Shown: positions 8,634 to 16,335 of the stretch, piece by piece
How the letters are laid out: every line of letters begins with the position of its first letter
How positions within the stretch are numbered: the first letter of the stretch is position 1
DNA from: Nocardioides kongjuensis
GTDB taxonomy: Bacteria > Actinomycetota > Actinomycetes > Propionibacteriales > Nocardioidaceae
Length of the DNA: 64,000 bases
Reading direction: 5' to 3'
NCBI RefSeq assembly: GCF_013409625.1
Contig: NZ_JACCBF010000001.1
Span: 868,001-932,000 of the forward strand
Notes under the pieces: generated by a model
Told to the model about the DNA's origin: nothing
What the model saw: the letters and a program-made list of their open reading frames with translations, nothing else
Database searches by the model: none
Made by a program: the position numbers and the translations under genes

Positions 8634-10391
8634 ATGCACTTCGTCGGGATCGACCTCGCCTGGGGCGACCGAAGGCCCACCGGGCTCGCTGTCGTCGACG
8701 GCGACGGCACCCTGGTGGCGGTCGCTGCCGTGCAGGACGACGACGAGATCGTCGCCGCGCTGGCGCCGTACGTCGAAGGGGAGTGCCTGGTCGCGATCGA
8801 CGCGCCGATCGTCGTGCCCAACGCCACGGGGAACCGGCCGGCGGAGGCAGCACTCAACAAGGACTTCGCCCGCTTCGACGCCGGCGCGCACCCGTCCAAC
8901 ACCGGCAAGCCGGAGTTCCGCGACCAGCCCCGCGCCGCCCGGGTGGCGGCCCGGCTCGGGCTGGACATCAACCCGCGTTCGCGGCGACCTCGCCGGGCGA
9001 TCGAGGTCTACCCGCACCCCGCGACCGTCGCGCTGTTCCGGCTCGGCCGCACGCTGAAGTACAAGGACAAGGCCGGGCGCGACCTCGAGCAGCTGCGCGC
9101 CGAGCTGGTCGTGCTGATCGGCCTGGTCGAGGGCCTCGCCGCCGCCGAGCCGCCGCTGCACGTCGCCGTGCTGCCGGCCTGGCAGGAGCTGCGAGCCGCG
9201 GCCGAGACGGCGACCCGCAAGAGCGAGCTGCGCGTCGTCGAGGACCAGGTCGACGCCGTCGTGTGCGCCTACATCGGCCTGTTCGCCGAGCGCCGGCCCG
9301 AGCACACCACGACGTACGGCGACCTGGAGACCGGCTACATCGTGACGCCGACGCTCCCGCCCGACCTCGAGCCCACCCCGCGCCCGCGCCGCGGCGCACC
9401 GCCGCTCGACGTCGGCTCCGCCGTACGCCGCTACGCCGAGCTGCAGCCGGGCCTGCGCCCCGTCACCGAGGGCTTCGTGGCGCTGGTGACCTCGATCCTC
9501 GACGAGGCCGGCATCAACTACCTGACCGTCACCGGCCGCACGAAGTCGGTCTCGTCCTTCGCGGCGAAGGCGGCCCGCACCGTCGACGGGCGTCCGCTCT
9601 ACACCGACCCGCTGCACGAGATCACCGACCAGGTCGGCGTCCGCGTCATCACCTACGTCCACAGCGACGTCCAGGCCGTCGTCGACCTCCTCGACGACCA
9701 GGTCGTCGTCCACGACGACCGCGACCTCGGGCAGGAGACCGCGAGCGAGGGGCGGTTCGGGTACTCCAGCCGACACCTCGTCGTCGGGCTCGAGCCCGGC
9801 TCCGACGGACCGCTGCAGGGTCACCAGGCGGCGATCCAGATCCGCACCGTGCTCCAGCACGCGTGGGCGGAGTTCGAGCACGACATCCGTTACAAGGGCA
9901 GCGTCCCGCCCGAGCACGTCCTCGAGCTGGACCGCCGCTTCACCCTCGCCGCCGGTCTCCTCGAGCTCGCCGATCGCGAGTTCTCGACCATCCGCGACCT
10001 GCTGCAGGGCCCCGTGGGGCCGGCCACCAGCGGCGAGGACGAGCCGTTCGACGAGGACGACCCGCGGATCAGCCCGCGCGAGCTGGCGGCCTTCCTCGCC
10101 GGCCAGTACGCCGACGCCGGCTGGTCGCGCACCGACCACTACGCGTGGATCTCCGCGCTGCTCCTCGAGCTCGGCATCACCTCGCTCGCCGCGCTCGGCG
10201 AGACCCTCCGCTCCGTCGACGAGGACGCCCTGCGCGAGCGGATGGGCTACCGCTACCCACCGGGCGCCGTCCGCCGCCTCGACGACGCGCTGCTGTGGGC
10301 CCACGGAGACAGGTACGCCGACCTGCGCGGCAACGCGCACCGTGCGGCTGCCCTCCGGGCCAGGTGGGCGAAGATGCGCGGTGAGGACTGA
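8634..10391 (+). CDS. relZ: DUF429 nuclease-like domain fused to (p)ppGpp synthetase domain (RelZ type)
   Basis: 585 residues with two domains. Residues 1 to about 240 are DUF429, an RNase H-like fold (MHFVGIDLAWGDRRP, AIDAPIVVPN, RAIEVYPHP). Residues about 275-470 are a RelA/SpoT synthetase domain: VTGRTKSVSSFAAKA (about 298-312), ITDQVGVRVITY (about 330), GYSSRHLVV (about 376) and IQIRTVLQHAWAEFEHD (about 401). A C-terminal extension of about 100 residues follows. This architecture matches M. smegmatis RelZ (MS_RHII-RSD), reported as a dual RNase HII/(p)ppGpp synthetase. No HD hydrolase domain is present. The motif normally starting with Glu (EIQ(I/V)RT), whose Glu binds magnesium in RelA enzymes, reads AIQIRT, so synthetase activity is uncertain. 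Confidence 0.85.
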   Translation: MHFVGIDLAWGDRRPTGLAVVDGDGTLVAVAAVQDDDEIVAALAPYVEGECLVAIDAPIVVPNATGNRPAEAALNKDFARFDAGAHPSNTGKPEFRDQPRAARVAARLGLDINPRSRRPRRAIEVYPHPATVALFRLGRTLKYKDKAGRDLEQLRAELVVLIGLVEGLAAAEPPLHVAVLPAWQELRAAAETATRKSELRVVEDQVDAVVCAYIGLFAERRPEHTTTYGDLETGYIVTPTLPPDLEPTPRPRRGAPPLDVGSAVRRYAELQPGLRPVTEGFVALVTSILDEAGINYLTVTGRTKSVSSFAAKAARTVDGRPLYTDPLHEITDQVGVRVITYVHSDVQAVVDLLDDQVVVHDDRDLGQETASEGRFGYSSRHLVVGLEPGSDGPLQGHQAAIQIRTVLQHAWAEFEHDIRYKGSVPPEHVLELDRRFTLAAGLLELADREFSTIRDLLQGPVGPATSGEDEPFDEDDPRISPRELAAFLAGQYADAGWSRTDHYAWISALLLELGITSLAALGETLRSVDEDALRERMGYRYPPGAVRRLDDALLWAHGDRYADLRGNAHRAAALRARWAKMRGED

Positions 10392-10406
10392 CCGTCCGGC
10401 CGCGGC

Positions 10407-11057
10407 TCAGCGCTCGGCCGCCAGCCCGGCGGCCGTGAACCGCGCGAGCTCGTCGACGAACACCGGGTCGAGCCCGGCGGGGCCGATCTTGCCCTCCGGC
10501 TTGCCCTGGTCGGCCCCGGCGAGCGAGGCGAGCATCGAGAACATCGCGATGCCGAGCCGGAACCGGACCGCCGTGCTCTCGTAGTCGCGCAGTGCCCGCA
10601 CGGCCGCGGCGTGGAAGAGCTCGGACGCGCTGGGCTCGCCGTCGTCGAGGTCGGCCCACGCGGCCGCACGGTGGTTGGCGAGCTGGGTGATCAGCTTCAT
10701 CCACGACAGGCCCGCCTTCGGGTCGGCCGCGATCATGGCCACCATCGGGAGCAGGACGGCGTCGACCACGTCGCGCGTCGTCACCGGCTCGGTGCGCTCG
10801 ACGAGCGCGGCGAGACCGGAGCGCATGCTGCGGGTCAACGGCTCGCCGCGGCGGGCGACGACCGCGTCGACCAGGTCCTGGCGCCGGGGGAAGTGGTAGA
10901 GCACCCCGGCCGACGACACGCCCGCGGCGCGGCCGATGGCCCGCAGCGAGTCGGTCCCGACGCCGTTGGCGGCGAACAGCTCCTCGGCCGTGTCGAGCAG
11001 CCGGGCCCGCACGTCGACGTCGGTCCGCGGCCCCGGACGGCTCGCTCCCGCCGTCAT
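10407..11057 (-). CDS. TetR-family regulator
   Basis: 216 residues with a TetR helix-turn-helix at about residues 15-62 (ARLLDTAEELFAANGVGTDS, SSAGVLYHFPRRQDLVDAV) and an all-helical ligand domain behind it. Start ATG at 11057. It is divergent from the LLM oxidoreductase with only 45 bases between start codons, and that gap holds a perfect AATCTGA/TCAGATT inverted repeat, so it very probably represses both itself and the oxidoreductase. Its 3' end lies 15 bases from the convergent relZ stop. Confidence 0.9.
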   Translation of the reverse strand: MTAGASRPGPRTDVDVRARLLDTAEELFAANGVGTDSLRAIGRAAGVSSAGVLYHFPRRQDLVDAVVARRGEPLTRSMRSGLAALVERTEPVTTRDVVDAVLLPMVAMIAADPKAGLSWMKLITQLANHRAAAWADLDDGEPSASELFHAAAVRALRDYESTAVRFRLGIAMFSMLASLAGADQGKPEGKIGPAGLDPVFVDELARFTAAGLAAER

Positions 11058-11067
11058 TCCGCGACCC

Positions 11068-11102
11068 TTGACAGCAATCTGATCACTTGCTCAGATTACG
11101 CC
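11068..11102 (+). promoter_or_regulatory. TTGACA promoter with overlapping TetR-type operator
   Basis: TTGACA at 11068-11073 is followed 17 bases later by TCAGAT (11091-11096), ending 6 bases before the ATG at 11103, which suggests a leaderless transcript. The perfect inverted repeat AATCTGA (11076-11082) / TCAGATT (11091-11097) with an 8-base spacer covers the spacer and -10, the ideal position for repression by the divergent TetR protein. Confidence 0.7.
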
Positions 11103-12212
11103 ATGTCGAGCACCTCCGACCAGCAGCCCGAGCAGCTCAACGAGCTGGGCTACTACGCCGTGACCCACCACCCCGCCGACGCCCGGGTCCTGTTCCCGGA
11201 GGCGACCGCCGCGGCGCGGCTGGGCCTCGGCTCCTGCCACATCAGCGAGCGGTTCACGGTCAAGGAGGCGGGCTCCCTGGCTGGGGGCGTCGCCGGCCGG
11301 GCCCCGTCGCTGGGGATCGCGAGTGCCGCGATCAACCACCACACCCGGCACCCGATGATCACGGCGACCCTCGGCTCGACGCTGCACCAGATGACCGAGG
11401 GGCGTTACGCCATGGCCTTCGGCCGCGGCGCCGCCCAGCACTGGCGGGCGATCGGCCTGCCGGTGGTCACCGAGGCCGCGCTGCGCGACTTCCTGGGCCT
11501 GCTGCGCCAGGTCTGGCGGGACGGCTACGCACTGGACCACGACGGCCCGGCCGGCTCCTGGCCCGTCGTGCACAACCAGAGCGGGCTGGGCGAGGGACCG
11601 CCGCTCGGCCTGGTCGCGGTCGGGCCGCGGACCATGGAGCTTGCGGGGGAGACCTGCGACTTCGTCATCATGCACACCTTCTTCGGCGAGCAGGCGACCC
11701 GCTCCTCGATCGAGGCCGTGCGCCGCGGCGCCGAGCGAGCCGGCCGCGACCCCGACGCGATCCGGATCTGGTCCTGCCTCGCCACCGTCCCCGACGGCCT
11801 GTCCGACGACGACGGGGTACGCCGTGGCGTGGGCCGCCTGGTCACCTACCTGCAGGCGTACGGCGACGTGCTGGTCGCGGTCAACGGCTGGGACCCGGCG
11901 GCGTGGGAGCGACTGCGCACCGCCCAGGTCTACGTCGACGCAGCGGCCGCGGGCGCCATCGACGCGAGCGCCGACGCGCAGACCCTCCACCGGATCGCGG
12001 AGCTGGTCCCGGCGGAGTGGCTCGCGGCCTCGGCGCACGGGACCGCGGACCAGGCGGCGGCGACGATCGTCCGCGAGCTCGAGCTCGGCTGCCACTCCGT
12101 GATCCTGCACGGAGCCGAGCCGGACGAGCTGGCGCCCATCGTCGAGGCCTACCGGGCTGTTCGTCCGACGCCGGCCCGCCGCGTCGCCACCAACCCGGGC
12201 CGGTTCCTCTAG
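11103..12212 (+). CDS. LLM-class (luciferase-like) flavin/F420 oxidoreductase
   Basis: A 369-residue TIM-barrel protein of the bacterial luciferase-like family. It shows the typical FPEATAAARLGLGSCHISER N-terminal strand/helix, GIASAAINHHTRHPMITAT, and MTEGRYAMAFGRGA, a phosphate/cofactor loop. Actinobacterial members mostly use coenzyme F420, sometimes FMN. The substrate is unknown. The start ATG at 11103 has no ribosome site but sits at the expected transcription start of the TTGACA promoter. Expression is probably controlled by the divergent TetR. Confidence 0.85.
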   Translation: MSSTSDQQPEQLNELGYYAVTHHPADARVLFPEATAAARLGLGSCHISERFTVKEAGSLAGGVAGRAPSLGIASAAINHHTRHPMITATLGSTLHQMTEGRYAMAFGRGAAQHWRAIGLPVVTEAALRDFLGLLRQVWRDGYALDHDGPAGSWPVVHNQSGLGEGPPLGLVAVGPRTMELAGETCDFVIMHTFFGEQATRSSIEAVRRGAERAGRDPDAIRIWSCLATVPDGLSDDDGVRRGVGRLVTYLQAYGDVLVAVNGWDPAAWERLRTAQVYVDAAAAGAIDASADAQTLHRIAELVPAEWLAASAHGTADQAAATIVRELELGCHSVILHGAEPDELAPIVEAYRAVRPTPARRVATNPGRFL

Positions 12213-12236
12213 GGATGGCCTAGGGTCGGGCGGGTC

Positions 12237-12935
12237 ATGGCCCGCGACCTCTACGTCCTCGAGATGGACGACATGCAGCAGTCGGCGGTCGACCTCGCCG
12301 ACCCGACCCGGCTGGTCTTCGACTACGTCCGCCGGATCGGCGACCTCCTCGACGTGATGCCGCCCGGTCCGCTGCGGGTGCTGCACGTCGGCGGCGCGGC
12401 GATGACCCTGCCGCGCTACGTCGCCGCCACCCGTCCCCGCTCGCCGCAGGTCGTGCTGGAGCCCGCTGTCGAGGTCATCGAGCGCGTTCGTGCGCAGGCG
12501 CCGCTGCCGCCGCGCAGCGGCATCAAGGTGCGCCCGGTCGACGGCGAGACCGGGATCCTCGCGGTGCGCGACGACTCGCAGGACGTGGTCGTCCTCGATG
12601 CCTTCGCCGGCGGGAAGGTGCCCGGGTCGCTGACCTCGGCAGGCTTCGTCGAGCAGGTCGCACGGGTGCTGGCGCCGGGCGGGATGTTCGTCGCGAACCT
12701 GGTGGACCGGCCGCCGTACCCACGGGTGCGGGCGTTCGTCGCCGCCGTCCGCGCGCTCGGTGACGTCGTGATCGGCGCGGAGCCCGCGACCCTCAAGGGC
12801 CGCCGTGAGGGCAACCTGGTCGTCGCCAGCGGTGCGGTCCCGGCGGGTGCGTTCGGGGCACCGTCGCCGCTGGAGTACCGGGTGTTCCAGGGCCGTGCGG
12901 TGACCGACGCCTTCGGCGGCGGCCACCGCACGTGA
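12237..12935 (+). CDS. Spermidine synthase-like methyltransferase-fold protein
   Basis: 232 residues with a Rossmann S-adenosylmethionine-type core: PLRVLHVGGAAMTLPRYVAA forms the glycine-rich loop, VVLEPAVEVIERVR the acidic second strand, and DSQDVVVLDAFAGGKVPGSL a catalytic-loop-like segment. It resembles the short actinobacterial spermidine synthase-like proteins that lack the N-terminal beta-domain of true aminopropyltransferases, so spermidine synthesis is not certain. A TAGGGT box at 12221-12226 could serve as its -10, giving a very short leader. It ends 3 bases from the convergent deaminase gene. Confidence 0.72.
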   Translation: MARDLYVLEMDDMQQSAVDLADPTRLVFDYVRRIGDLLDVMPPGPLRVLHVGGAAMTLPRYVAATRPRSPQVVLEPAVEVIERVRAQAPLPPRSGIKVRPVDGETGILAVRDDSQDVVVLDAFAGGKVPGSLTSAGFVEQVARVLAPGGMFVANLVDRPPYPRVRAFVAAVRALGDVVIGAEPATLKGRREGNLVVASGAVPAGAFGAPSPLEYRVFQGRAVTDAFGGGHRT

Positions 12936-12938
12936 TGC

Positions 12939-13418
12939 TCAGCCGTTGAGTGCCCGGAACTCCGTCCAGATCGCGGCGCACTCCTCGCGCCCCTCGGCCA
13001 GGTGCACCAGGTCCATCGTGCTGGTGTCGCTGCCGTCGAGGTAGCGGCGTAGGTGCGTGTCCGAGAAGCCGTTGCTCGCCGCGTCGTCGCGCGTCGAGGC
13101 GTAGTAGCACTCGGTGATGCCGGCCCACATCATCACGGCCACGCACATCGGGCACGGCTCGCAGGTGGCGTACATGACCATGCCCGACAGGTCGAGCGTG
13201 CCGAGCCTGCGGCAGGCCTCGCGCACGGCGACCATCTCGGCGTGACCCGAGGGGTCGGTGTCCTTCAGGACCGTGTTGCCGACGCTGACGACGACCTCGC
13301 CGTCGTGGACGAGCGTGGCGCCGAACGGGCCGCCCGTGCCGGCTCGCATGCCCTCGAGGGTGATGTCGGCGGCCTGGGCGAACCAGGCGTCGACCTGCTC
13401 GGGAGTCGGAGTCGTCAT
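12939..13418 (-). CDS. Nucleoside/guanine deaminase (CMP/dCMP deaminase fold)
   Basis: 159 residues. The zinc site of the cytidine-deaminase superfamily is complete: HAE in DPSGHAEMVAVREA, and CEPCPMC. GGPFGATLVHDG and the C-terminal part with TRDDAASNGFSD resemble bacterial guanine deaminase (GuaD), which turns guanine into xanthine and ammonia; other amino-purine or amino-pyrimidine substrates remain possible. The ATG at 13418 overlaps the permease stop by 4 bases. It is the last gene of the DUF2877-ankyrin-FdrA-DUF1116-permease operon, which suggests it acts on the imported compound. Confidence 0.85.
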   Translation of the reverse strand: MTTPTPEQVDAWFAQAADITLEGMRAGTGGPFGATLVHDGEVVVSVGNTVLKDTDPSGHAEMVAVREACRRLGTLDLSGMVMYATCEPCPMCVAVMMWAGITECYYASTRDDAASNGFSDTHLRRYLDGSDTSTMDLVHLAEGREECAAIWTEFRALNG

Positions 13419-14896
13419 GAGGTCGCCTCTCGCGTGCTGAGGATCGTCAGTGTGTAGCCGACGAAGCCGATGAGCAGGCCGGAGAAGAACGCCAGGTTCT
13501 TGACGTCGACGAGGAAGTCGATCTCCTCGAGCCCGGGGAGCGTGCCGGCCATCGTGAACACGAAGCTGACCACCAGCACGCCGATGGCACGCCAGTTGTA
13601 GGCCACCTGTGGCGACCTCGGGTCCGCGTAGATGTCGTCGAGGTCGACGGTGCGCCTGCGCTCCACGAAGTACGACGCCAGCATGATCCCGGCGATCGGG
13701 CCGAACATCGAGCCGATGAACGAGTAGAACAGGAACAGCGCGTCGGTCGCCTCGAGGAACTTCCACGGCAGGAACAACGTGCCCACCACCGCGGTGATGA
13801 TCGCGCCCTTGCGCACCGTGAACCGCGAGGGCCACTCGGCGGTGAGCTGCAGGCCCGCCGGCAGCATGTTGCCGAACACGCAGAACGCGGTCATGCCGAC
13901 GTTCATCGACAAGATCAGCAGCACCACGACGAACGGGTTGCCGATCGAGTTGATCGCGTCCACGAAGATCGTCGGCCGGTTGACGTCGAAGTCGCCGTGC
14001 GTGCTCACGCTGAGCGAGGCCATGAAGGAGACCGTCACCAGCGCGAACAGCAGGTAGGACGCGATGACGCCGACCGGGAAGCCGAGGGCCGGAGCCTTCG
14101 TGGAGGTCGCGTTGCGGGTGTAGTCGCCGGTGTTGACGATCGGGCCGGCCCAGTTGGACACCAGCGCCGCGACGCAGCCGACGAACACCAGCGGCGTCAC
14201 CTCGGACTGCACGGGGTGCAGCTCGAAGACGTCGGAGAAGCTGCCGACGTTCCTGACGGCCAGCACGACGCCGACGACGATCAGGACGTAGACCGCCGGG
14301 TTCGCCCAGGTGCTGAACGTCCCGAGGAACCTCTGCCCCGCGAGGAACAGTGCCACCGTGATCGCCCACATCAGCAGGTACGAGATCGCCGTCGGGACGG
14401 CGAGCCCGAGGACCGAGCCGTCGAGGTCGGCGTACCCGGGGAAGACCTTGTCCATCACGACGTCCAGCGCCTGTGCGCTGGAGACCGTCGACAGGCCGAA
14501 GAACACGATGCCCGCCACCGTGCCGCGGATCGCGGCCGGGATCAGCGCGCCCCGGGAGCCGAACGAGTCGCGCAGCAGCATCGCGAACGGTACGCCGTAC
14601 CGCGCCGAGGCCTGGCCGTTGAGGACGTAGCCGGCCGACACGATGACCGCGCTGAGCAGGATCGCGGCCACCACCTGCCTCGCCGAGAGGCCGAGCGCGA
14701 AGAAGCCGACGACCGTGAAGTAGGACAAGATGTTGTGGATCGGTCCCATCCACACGGTGACGAACTGCGGCGTCGACCAGGTCCGGTCCTGCGGACGGAC
14801 CGGGAGGACGTCCTCGGCGTAGCCGCGGGCGGCGTACGTCGCGACCGCCTCGGCTCCCGGGTCGACCAGGTCGTGGAGGCTAGAGGTCGGGGACAT
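13415..14896 (-). CDS. NCS1-family purine/pyrimidine permease
   Basis: A 493-residue membrane protein with about 12 transmembrane helices, matching NCS1 nucleobase:cation symporters (cytosine permease/CodB-like). Typical positions include TVWMGPIHNILSYFTVVGF at helix 1, AMLLRDSFGSRGA, and VSNWAGPIVNTGDYTRNAT. The family imports cytosine, purines, allantoin or hydantoins. ATG at 14896, 14 bases after the DUF1116 stop. Its position beside a deaminase and the FdrA-type carbamoyl-transfer proteins makes a nitrogen-rich ring compound or ureide the probable substrate (inference). Confidence 0.88.
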   Translation of the reverse strand: MSPTSSLHDLVDPGAEAVATYAARGYAEDVLPVRPQDRTWSTPQFVTVWMGPIHNILSYFTVVGFFALGLSARQVVAAILLSAVIVSAGYVLNGQASARYGVPFAMLLRDSFGSRGALIPAAIRGTVAGIVFFGLSTVSSAQALDVVMDKVFPGYADLDGSVLGLAVPTAISYLLMWAITVALFLAGQRFLGTFSTWANPAVYVLIVVGVVLAVRNVGSFSDVFELHPVQSEVTPLVFVGCVAALVSNWAGPIVNTGDYTRNATSTKAPALGFPVGVIASYLLFALVTVSFMASLSVSTHGDFDVNRPTIFVDAINSIGNPFVVVLLILSMNVGMTAFCVFGNMLPAGLQLTAEWPSRFTVRKGAIITAVVGTLFLPWKFLEATDALFLFYSFIGSMFGPIAGIMLASYFVERRRTVDLDDIYADPRSPQVAYNWRAIGVLVVSFVFTMAGTLPGLEEIDFLVDVKNLAFFSGLLIGFVGYTLTILSTREATS

Positions 14897-14910
14897 GCCA
14901 CCCCGTCCCC

Positions 14911-16335
14911 TCAGGCACCGATCGTCTCGGCGAGCGTGACGACGGCCTGCTGGAAGGCCTCCAGCGGCGGGTGCACGATGCCGGCGCCGATCATGCCGAT
15001 GCCCGGGTCCTTGTGGGCGATGGCGGTGTTGATCAGCGGCAGGATGCCGGTCTCGATGACCTTGCGGACGTCGATGCCGGTCGGCACGCCCATGAAGTCC
15101 AGCGCCGGGATGGTGACGTTGGGGTTGTTGGTCGTGGTGATGGCGTTCATCGTCCTCGAGTAGCCCATCGCCTCCTGCACCGTGCCGCCGACGAGGGCGA
15201 CGATCGCGGGGGCTGCTGCCATCGCGAAGCCGCCGATGCCGAAGGTCTCGGTGATGGCCGAGTCGCCCATGTCGAGGCCGGAGTCGGCGGGGGTGTAGCC
15301 GGCGAACATCGGGCCGACGACCTGCTGCGCGGGACCGGTGAACCACTGGTCGCCGGTGCCCGAGACGCGGATGCCGAAGTCGACGCCGTTGCGGCACATG
15401 GCCGTGACGACCGTCGAGCTCTCGATGCCCGCAGCGGCGTCCATCGCGGCCTTGGCGGTGACCATCCAGGTCGGCCCGGAGAAGTAGTCCGAGGACGCGA
15501 CGAAGTCGAACACCTCGCGCTTCTCCCTGGTCGTGAAGTCGGTCTCGAGGATGTACGGCGCGAGCGCCTGGATCAGCAGCGTCGTACCGGCCACGTTGCG
15601 GTTGTGCGCCTCGTCGCCCATGTGCAGCGCCTGCGAGAGCAGCAGGCGCAGGTCGAGTCCACCCTCGTTGAGCTCCATCGCGCCGGCCAGGATCGGGCCG
15701 AGGACGTCGCGCATCCAGGTGAGGCGGTCGATGACCGACTGGTCGTTGGCGCCGAACCGCAGGATCTTGGACAGCTGCTCGGACAGGTTCGTGTAGGCGG
15801 TGTTCCCGTGGGTGCGGTTGGTGACCTTGTGGACCCACATGCTGGCGCTGGTGACACCGGCCATCGAGCCGACCGACTGGTGCTCGTGACAGGGGGAGAA
15901 GGTGATCTCGCCCGAGCCCGCCAGCTCGCCTGCCTCGTCGAGGTCCTTGGCGAGGCCCTCGAAGACCAGAGCGCCGGTGACCGCGCCCTTCATCGGGCCC
16001 GACATCCGCTCCCAGCTGATCGGGGGACCGGCGTGCAGGATGGTCGTCCTGGTCATCCCGGGCACGGTGTCGATCGCCTGGCCGAAGCCCTCGAGGAAGG
16101 GCTGGGCGGCGAGGACGCGGCTGACGGCCTCCTCGTTGGCGGCGTCGATCCTCTCGGCCAGCTCGGGACGCTCGAGGCGGCCGAGGGCCGCGATGATCTC
16201 CGGGTCGCCGCCGCCCGGCGGGGTCCAGTCCATCCGGACCGGCGCCACGCCCTGGGCGGTGAGGTCCTCGGCGAACATGTCGAGACCGAGGTTGACCGGC
16301 TTGAGGCCGGTCGAGAACAGGCTGTTGATGCTCAT
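14911..16335 (-). CDS. DUF1116 protein (YlbE/AllG-like)
   Basis: 474 residues of the DUF1116 family, the family of E. coli YlbE. YlbE (AllG), with FdrA (AllF) and YlbF (AllH), has been reported to form oxamic transcarbamylase, which releases carbamoyl phosphate at the end of anaerobic allantoin breakdown. Recognisable stretches are AGPPISWERMSGPMKGAV, FSPCHEHQSVGSMAG and NNPNVTIPALDFMGVPTGID. The start overlaps the FdrA stop by one base (TGATG). All three presumed subunits plus carbamate kinase occur here, so the same chemistry is likely, though the natural substrate may differ. Confidence 0.85.
   Translation of the reverse strand: MSINSLFSTGLKPVNLGLDMFAEDLTAQGVAPVRMDWTPPGGGDPEIIAALGRLERPELAERIDAANEEAVSRVLAAQPFLEGFGQAIDTVPGMTRTTILHAGPPISWERMSGPMKGAVTGALVFEGLAKDLDEAGELAGSGEITFSPCHEHQSVGSMAGVTSASMWVHKVTNRTHGNTAYTNLSEQLSKILRFGANDQSVIDRLTWMRDVLGPILAGAMELNEGGLDLRLLLSQALHMGDEAHNRNVAGTTLLIQALAPYILETDFTTREKREVFDFVASSDYFSGPTWMVTAKAAMDAAAGIESSTVVTAMCRNGVDFGIRVSGTGDQWFTGPAQQVVGPMFAGYTPADSGLDMGDSAITETFGIGGFAMAAAPAIVALVGGTVQEAMGYSRTMNAITTTNNPNVTIPALDFMGVPTGIDVRKVIETGILPLINTAIAHKDPGIGMIGAGIVHPPLEAFQQAVVTLAETIGA

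Noticed and set aside
10611..11102. N-terminal extension of the LLM oxidoreductase over the TetR gene
   Set aside because: The extension is antisense to a clear TetR protein, and the promoter/operator lies directly before the ATG at 11103.
12939..14753. Apparent fusion of permease and deaminase in one frame
   Set aside because: The long frame reads noise before 13418; the permease is in a different frame and overlaps the deaminase start by 4 bases.
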